Assembly (NCBI GenBank): GCA_958510825.1
Contig: OY294044.1
Location: forward strand, 40,274,791 to 40,338,790
Length of the DNA stretch: 64,000 bases
Direction: 5' to 3'
From: Brachypterus glaber
Lineage: Eukaryota; Arthropoda; Insecta; Coleoptera; Kateretidae
A program made the position numbers and the translations under genes. A model generated the notes under the pieces. That model was not told the DNA's origin, made no database searches, and was given only the letters and a program-made list of their open reading frames with translations. Position 1 is the stretch's first letter. Every line of letters begins with the position of its first letter. Shown piece by piece: positions 57,332 through 64,000 of this stretch.

Positions 57332-58389
57332 GCTTTCCCATTTTCACCTCCGCGCGTAAAATGGATTTTTTATTGACAGATTCACTTTTAGCAACCTAAA
57401 AAATATACCAGTTTTCACGAAAACTACCCCACACCTCGTTGCAGGTGGAGTTAGACTTTTTATTATCAGATTTTATTTCAGCAACCTTAAAAACCTCAAT
57501 ATACCAATTTTCATAAAAACTACCCCCGAGGGGGTAAAATTAGAAAAAAATTATTATAAGACTCAGTTTTAGTGACCTCAAAAATCTCAATATATAAATG
57601 GGGTGGAGGTGGAGTACCAATTTTCACGAAAACTACCCCCCACCCCTCAGGGGATAGATTTTGAATTTTTTCATTATCAGATTCACATTCAGCAACCTCA
57701 AAAACCTCAATATACCAATTTTCACGAAAACTACCCCCCGCCCCTTTGGGGGTAGAGTTAGAATTTTTTTATATTCAGATTCACTTTCAGCAAGCTCAAA
57801 AACCCCAATATACCAGTTTTCACGAAACCTACCCCTCACCACTGAGGGGGTGAAATTAGGAAAAAATTATTATCAGATTCATATTCTTCGACCCCAAAAA
57901 CCCCTATATACCAATTTTGACGAAAATATTGAAAATATTTAAAAATATTTGCCTCCTCGCCCCTGCGGGGGTGGAACGAAAATTTTTATTATTAGATTCA
58001 ACGTCAGCAACCTTAAAAACCCCTACATAGCAATTTACAAATCTTTGTAAAAAAAATGTATTTTATTCCAAGGGGGACAAGGCGGGCACTTGCCGCACCC
58101 CAATATTCACCAAAAACAATCCCGAGCGAGAAGTTTTGGTAACATACCTGTATGCTGAAATTCAAGTATCTAGATTAAAGCGTTCTTAAGTTATCTTCTT
58201 TGAAAGATTTTCCGGACAGAATGATAGACCGACCGATCGACCGACCGACCCACCGACATTTTTTTTTTTTTGTTCAAATTGATTTATATCGACATAAAAC
58301 GTCATAAAACGCAAAAATACTAAAAAAAAAATTTTGAAAATTATTGCACCAATACAATGAAAATTTTAAAATTTTCAAAATGGGAAAGC
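57332..58389 (+). repeat. GCTTTCCCATTTT family, copy 3 (longest)
   Basis: The ends GCTTTCCCATTTT and AAAATGGGAAAGC are inverted. About seven units of the roughly 100-bp minisatellite run from 57370 to 58010, each with a small C..G palindrome (CCACCCCTCAGGGG-like). Then come the unique part and a GACCGACCGATCGACCGACC run at 58225. Frames at 57633-57942 are repeat shadows. Confidence 0.85.
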
Positions 58390-59311
58390 AAAATGGGATG
58401 ATATTAGTGTTGCCGCCTAAGGCCTATCGTCTCGCTATCGTCTCGTTATCGTTGGACAGAACGATAGCGAGAGGTGAAAAAATATCGTATCCTTGTAACG
58501 ATAACGAGAGGCCTCTCGCCTGTAACGAGACCGACGCGAGACAGTCGAATGTTGAAGCCACCTAAAATCAGATAAAAATATTTGACACAATGGTCATTAT
58601 TTAATTTTTGAATTTAATGATTTTTAAAATGCAAATATATTCTTTAATAGACACAAATTTGGTTTTGTTTGTTGATTTTAGGATGGAACAACATGTGCGT
58701 GGGGATGTTATATTACCGAAGAAAAAATTTAAAAATCGTACTAACATTTACAGGAACCCGTCTTCACATATAATAAATTGACTTGTTGAAAGAGCATATG
58801 CCACAATTTGTTTTAGTTTTTTTTTTGTATTTAACCATCTTTATTAAGTTAACTTAATAAAGTTGGGTTTGGCTAAATTTAGCTAGTTCATTAGATTAAA
58901 TTAATTTCATTGTTGTTTTTCCCTTTATAACATATACAGTGTACATTTTTAGGTATGTTCTTTTTTTTACTTTTATAATATTGTTATAAAATCAAATAAA
59001 TATTTGAAATATTAAAAATTTGGTTTGGACTTTTTGTATGTATTTTATTTATTAGGTACCTACATAATAAAAAACAATAATATGCAATATTGTTGTGTGT
59101 GTCTAGTTTTGAAAAGTTTTTTACCATGCGAAATTTTTGATGTTATGAGTATGCGTCATTTTGGTATGCGAAGTAATGACCAGGCGAAGTTTTGGTCTTG
59201 CGATGTTGCGGCTTATTTTTTACAGCGGATGTCCATTTACTTAGAAGTAGGAATCGGTGAAAGTTGAACTTAGAAAACAGGGCGGCAGACTGTCAATTTA
59301 ATTTATCTGAG
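58390..59311. other. Stretch with a GC-richer inverted motif and no supported gene
   Basis: 58420-58545 is rich in CTATCGTCTCG / CGATAGCGAGAG and ATAACGAGAGGCCTCTCG, mixing direct and inverted forms. At 58682-58792 a frame reads MEQHVRGDVILPKKKFKNRT after a TTTTAG, which could be an exon-like fragment. 59025-59267 has an 80-codon frame of low complexity. None is convincing. Confidence 0.45.
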
Positions 59312-61429
59312 TGTACCGTAATTAATACGTTCACTGCCAACGGCTAGTTTTGACAGCGGAGCAATGGGTATGGGCAAGGGAAAAATAGAAAGAATTGATT
59401 AATGTTGTTAGGGGCGCCAGTTACTTTAGATTTTACTCCTTTAGGTAAGTAACAACCTAGTGTAAATACTTAAGCTTTTCAGTTTGAGAAAATATAACCC
59501 TTAAATAAAATAAGATAATTCATTTGAGAAATTTATTATAAATAAACTTAATGAAAGCACATCAAGTAATGTATTAATATATATAAAAAATATGTGTAAT
59601 TATATTAAGATATAATTAAAGAAATCTTAATAAAAATTACTAAATTTAGAAATCATTCGACTTAAATGTATAAAGAAAACATGAAGTTCAGCAAGCACCA
59701 AGAAATGTATGTAAACAGCAATCATTTCTTGCAGTGTATAAAAGTCATGCTTAAATTAGAAATCATTTAATCAAAAGTATGATATTTAATAATTAATAAA
59801 TGAGATTAAATGTTTTAAAAAAATAAGTACCTAAAAATGAACAAAAGCCAGAAGGGCATATAGTATTAAACAATACTATATCAGATCTGATAAAGTTTAC
59901 AGTTATAAGAATATTGAAATAAAAGAATTTTAAATATGAAATATTGCTTTCAAAAGTTTTCAGAATGAGTACTTAGCTGGTTTCTGCAAAATCCATGAGG
60001 TATGAATTCCATCGTCTCCATCTGTGCAAGTCTCCCCTATGCTGATGAATTCATTTCTCAAATAAAAAAAATAGGCTGTCCCATCTACTTTGGAAAAATC
60101 ATCTTCCAGGATAAAATGTACGATTGAAAATGTTGTCCGGGATAAAATATGCTTTTGAAAATTATGTCCAATGTAAAATTGTCTGCTAGACGGTTACATA
60201 GAATTTATCTATGCCGAAAATTACAGAACCATGTTCCAACAGAACATCACTCCATGCGGAGAACTTCTATATCAAATATACCAAAATAAACTTCAACTTA
60301 AATTAATGTAATTCCATATTAATGGTATAGAAATGGTGAGTAATTAATGGTAATTAATTAATGGTCTAGTAATGTAGTAATAATGGTTAATTAATTAATG
60401 GTAATTAATTAATGGTGCTAAAACAATAATTATATCTCAGAAATATTCTAAGAAACAGAAAAACGTAACTTACATGTCATACTAAGTCTTCGATGTCCAT
60501 CGAAACGTTATAAATGCGTAATTGTAGAAAATAACCGTTACAATATCTTCCGCATTGTTTAAATATTCATTTTCACTAACTTTAAATAAAAATACATGAA
60601 GGATTACTTCGATGATTACAGAAAATAAACACTCGTCAAAATGACACCACCATTGTATTCGAGTTGCTTCAAGAAGGAGCGAAAATCGACCTTATTCACT
60701 AGTATGAACCCTTCAGGTAAATAAAATCCTATTTCTGAACTATTAGCGACATCTATGCAAGTCATTATCAACTACAGTTTTACCGTATAGGATTCCTAAT
60801 AAAGGTAACGAAAACTACACCAAAAATAATAACAAAAAGACTATTTCCTAATAAATCCGTATTAGTGATATCTAACCTCAAAATATTACTCTAAGAAACA
60901 AATATAAACAATACTTATTGTTTATCAGCAAAACTAATAAAAATACGAACAGAATACTAAGTGTCCTGTGAACTAAGTATAAACAAAATACTGAATCTAA
61001 GTGAGCAGTTCCAGCAAACTATTTTCAACAAATTCTGGATTATCCCGAAGGAATAAGCATACGAAACTTTCCAGGAGAAACAAGCTACAGATGAAAGCCA
61101 GTGAAATCCAACCCTCAATAGACTCTGAAACATATAAAAACCAGGTAAGTCCATAGACAAATGCACTATAGAGAAATAAGTCATATGATTCTTTATTATT
61201 AAAAATCATATTCTAATTATGTTTTCTTTATGTTATTTTCAGGTAGAACTATGGAATAGAGACTTATATGGTTAGAATTCAGTTCCTGCTACTAAATAGT
61301 CCCAGATACAAAATAGTTCTGTACGTACGTAACTATTTATATACAAAATAAACATAAATTATAACGTAAGTAAACGAATAGTTTAATTAACCCTTGCTAT
61401 ATTACAAAGTGACGATTTATATCGTTACA
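59312..61429 (-). repeat. 3' LTR of copy C (2,118 bp)
   Basis: Same borders as the B LTRs. The 34-bp repeat zone at 60300-60420 is rearranged into TAATTAATGGT-type repeats. The shadow frame 60957-61209 matches those at 1221 and 23668. Confidence 0.94.
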
Positions 61430-61945
61430 CATGCCCCCTCCAAAAATAATAAAAATATTTAATATACAAAAAATATTTTTATACCAAACTCTATAACTAT
61501 TTAACTTAAATAGCTAAAATATATACTATATTTTATTTAATAAATCAACAAAAAATACAATACTTTATGTAAATCATTTGAAATACTACTTGATAATTAA
61601 CAATAGCTAAGCTTGATAACTACGTGTATCATTCGCCTACTCTTATGTAGAACATAATTTTGGGACTTTATCGGTGTGTGTCATAAACAGGTAATTGTCA
61701 TAATCAGGTAATTGTCATAATTAATTTTGTTTTTCTTTTTAGCTAAGTTTTATCAAGATTAAAAAAAAATAGAAATAAGACTTGACTACGCGCATCAGAA
61801 TCCTCTTCTACAAAAAATATATTTATATATTTTTTTTTTTACTATATACAAAAGTTTTGGGTACCCTTTAAATATTTTCAATACATTGATATTTTTTAAA
61901 TATCATTCCGAATAATACTAAGAATATATTCTTATTTAATCAAAT
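61430..61945 (-). other. Non-coding 3' region and polypurine tract of copy C
   Basis: On the - strand GGAGGGGG at 61434-61441 precedes the 3' LTR by 4 bases. TCATAATCAGGTAATTG direct repeats lie at 61680-61722. No env frame. Confidence 0.8.
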
Positions 61946-62460
61946 CTAGCCAACTGAAATGTCACTATTCGATCCAAAATATTTCTTTAGATCTTTAACA
62001 TGCCAGTCGCCTCTATGACCATCTGCATTTTCCAAAATATACACTAACTTTGACTTTTTCGCAACAACTTTGCAAAGTATGTACTTTGGAGCAAGTTTTG
62101 CAGCAAAACTTTTACTAGCATCTGAGAGTACTTTGTTTCGTCTCCAAACTTTTTCACCTATATCAAAAATTACTTCACGCTTGCGCAAATCATAAGTACG
62201 CTTATTACGTTCATAAGCTTCATGTAAATATTTCTTTACATCAATAAAAATCTCTTTAAGATTTCCCAAGTCTTGGCTATACGAGTCTCTGTCACAAGGT
62301 TCTAATTTAACACCATCAGTTGATGTCATTTTGCCATAATAAGTTCCTGTGATAGGTACATTCCTCCCAAAATTAAGAAATGCCGGCGTATACCCCGTAA
62401 CTTCATTTACAGGCGTTCGTAAAGCTAGACCTATTTTTGCTAAATTTTTACCATTTTTGC
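61946..62460 (-). pseudogene. Integrase C-terminal remnant of copy C
   Basis: Open from the deletion point through the C-terminal end: LALRTPVNEVTGYTPAFLNF, then MTSTDGVKLEPCD, EKVWRRNKVLSDASKSFAAK and GDWHVKDLKKYFG. The zinc module and all three catalytic acidic residues lie in the deleted part. Unlike copy A, the C-terminal end is uninterrupted, in line with its recent origin. Confidence 0.85.
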
Positions 62461-62481
62461 AGTCAAAAATCGAATTTCCAT
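62440..62481 (-). pseudogene. gag start remnant of copy C
   Basis: Thirteen codons of the gag N-terminus (MEIRFLTAKMVKI) followed by TAG created at the deletion join. It confirms the gag start codon used for copy B. Confidence 0.8.
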
Positions 62482-63083
62482 TTTATCTAAATCGTCCATT
62501 TTGAATATTTATTTTCAAAATTTAAACTCAATTTACTCAAAATATTTATTTTATAATAAAATATTTATACTGTACCACAAATTATTTTTTTTTGTGTACA
62601 CTGCTCAACAAAGTTTTTGCATACTTTGGAAAATTTCCCAGTTATGTCAAAAAAAAATACTAAATTATTATTTATCTCAATTGGACAAATTAATAATTAT
62701 AAATAGTCTCCAAAACTACAAAATTAGCTAATATTTATTCATATCCTTCGCATAAATAAATACCCTATTATCCATTTATTTCTATTGAATAAACGATAAT
62801 TTCTAGAAAAACTGAACCCACGCCAAAATTTCTCTATTCCATGTTATTCCATAACATTCAGAAAAAACATAAAAAACACATATCTGATATATCTTATCAG
62901 ATTAACTCTAATTTGACTTAATTTTCAACAAAAAATATTTTATTCAACAGTTATATGTAGTTTTTCTCAAAATGAACATTAAGTTACACTGAAAAAAAAA
63001 TAAGCTTTAGATTTTTATAAAAAATACACTGAGAAAAATGGAGTAAAATTAAAAAAAACAAGTGTTCTATCTATCCAAATACC

Positions 63084-63099
63084 ACGTTCTTGGGCGCCA
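63084..63099 (-). promoter_or_regulatory. Primer-binding site, copy C
   Basis: TGGCGCCCAAGAACGT on the - strand, 7 bases from the 5' LTR, identical to copy B. Confidence 0.8.
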
Positions 63100-63106
63100 A
63101 TATTAG

Positions 63107-64000
63107 TGTACCGTAATTAATACGTTCACTGCCAACGGCTAGTTTTGACAGCGGAGCAATGGGTATGGGCAAGGGAAAAATAGAAAGAATTGATTAATGT
63201 TGTTAGGGGCGCCAGTTACTTTAGCTTTTACTCCTTTAGGTAAGTAACAACCTAGTGTAAATACTTAAGCTTTTCAGTTTGAGAAAATATAACCCTTAAA
63301 TAAAATAAGATAATTCATTTGAGAAATTTATTATAAATAAACTTAATGAAAGCACATCAAGTAATGTATTAATATATATAAAAAATATGTGTAATTATAT
63401 TAAGATATAATTAAAGAAATCTTAATAAAAATTACTAAATTCAGAAATCATTCGACTTAAATGTATAAAGAAAACATGAAGTTCAGCAAGCACCAAGAAA
63501 TGTATGTAAACAGCAATCATTTCTTGCAGTGTATAAAAGTCATGCTTAAATTAGAAATCATTTAATCAAAAGTATGATATTTAATAATTAATAAATGAGA
63601 TTAAATGTTTTAAAAAAATAAGTACCTAAAAATGAACAAAAGCCAGAAGGGCATATAGTATTAAACAATACTATATCAGATCTGATAAAGTTTACAGTTA
63701 TAAGAATATTGAAATAAAGGAATTTTAAATATGAAATATTGCTTTCAAAAGTTTTCAGAATGAGTACTTAGCTGGTTTCTGCAAAATCCATGAGGTATGA
63801 ATTCCATCGTCTCCATCTGTGCAAGTCTCCCCTATGCTGATGAATTCATTTCTCAAATAAAAAAAATAGGCTGTCCCATCTACTTTGGAAAAATCATCTT
63901 CCAGGATAAAATGTACGATTGAAAATGTTGTCCGGGATAAAATATGCTTTTGAAAATTATGTCCAATGTAAAATTGTCTGCTAGACGGTTACATAGAATT
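63107..64000 (-). repeat. 5' LTR of copy C, cut by the window end
   Basis: 894 bp of LTR, nearly identical to 59312-60205. The three differences I see are at LTR offsets in TTTAG(A/C)TTTTAC, AAATT(T/C)AGAAA and ATAAA(A/G)GAATTT. Confidence 0.93.

Larger units (their letters stand above)
59312..64000 (-). mobile_element. Ty3/gypsy-type LTR retrotransposon copy C, internally deleted, runs off the window
   Basis: 3' LTR 59312-61429, internal part 61430-63106 of only 1.7 kb, and 5' LTR from 63107 to the window end. Compared with copy B, everything between the integrase (LAKIGLA) and the gag start codon region is missing. The join lies at TTTAC (62447-62451), present at both parental ends. The PBS, polypurine tract and leader are kept. 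Over the 894 shared bases the two LTRs differ at only three sites by my count, so insertion is recent compared with copy B. Confidence 0.93.

Noticed and set aside
58682..59267. Exon-like frames after LTR-free sequence
   Set aside because: Short, low complexity or lacking credible splice borders; no family recognised.

Overview
The window looks like AT-rich, repeat-packed chromosomal DNA from an insect. The reasons are degenerate LTR and non-LTR retrotransposons, Tc1/mariner-type and TTAA-flanked elements, tRNA-derived SINEs, introns with GT..AG borders, and one exon whose translation resembles the ligand-binding domain of a metabotropic glutamate receptor. Nothing points to bacteria, phage or CRISPR. 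The species cannot be named from the sequence alone; a large insect genome would fit. A run of 200 N at 4083-4282 shows this is a draft scaffold.

Layout. 1-3117: 3' end and LTR of a Ty3/gypsy-type element (copy A, + strand), inserted in the reverse transcriptase of a LINE whose remnant runs to the gap. 4317-5275: a perfect palindrome and an ATTGG-rich repeat. 5440-7914: a second broken LINE, whose (TAA)n tail grew into a 2.45-kb microsatellite (8004-10453). 11788-18286: nested inverted repeats, including a hairpin with arms of about 1.1 kb. 18500-21700: several short-element families and a SINE. 21979-35265: a Tc1/mariner-like transposon split by the most complete LTR element (copy B, - strand, 22060-32073, target duplication ATAC). 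35876-36738: another foldback. 38502-39368: a 0.38-kb direct duplication. 39620-39865: a SINE. 42141-50000: further members of the dispersed families, with nested insertions. 50091-51152: an element with TTAA borders. 51516-51767 (- strand): the receptor exon, the only host coding sequence I can support. 51837-53586: one inverted-repeat element carrying three abutting MITEs, in the intron just upstream of that exon. 56415-58389: more family members. 59312-64000: LTR copy C (- strand), an internally deleted copy that runs off the window.

The three LTR copies share about 2.1-kb LTRs with TGT..ACA ends, a PBS starting TGGCGCCCAA, and a GGAGGGGG polypurine tract. B keeps an intact gag frame, but its pol is broken by a frameshift, a stop and small deletions that include the region of the third integrase catalytic residue. 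C has lost nearly all of gag-pol yet has almost identical LTRs. No intact autonomous element is present. The window is mainly a record of layered insertions around one receptor gene, and I found no new multi-gene system. The best leads are the long hairpin at 14114-16563, the empty-site/filled-site pairs, the internally deleted LTR copy, and the MITE cluster beside the receptor exon.
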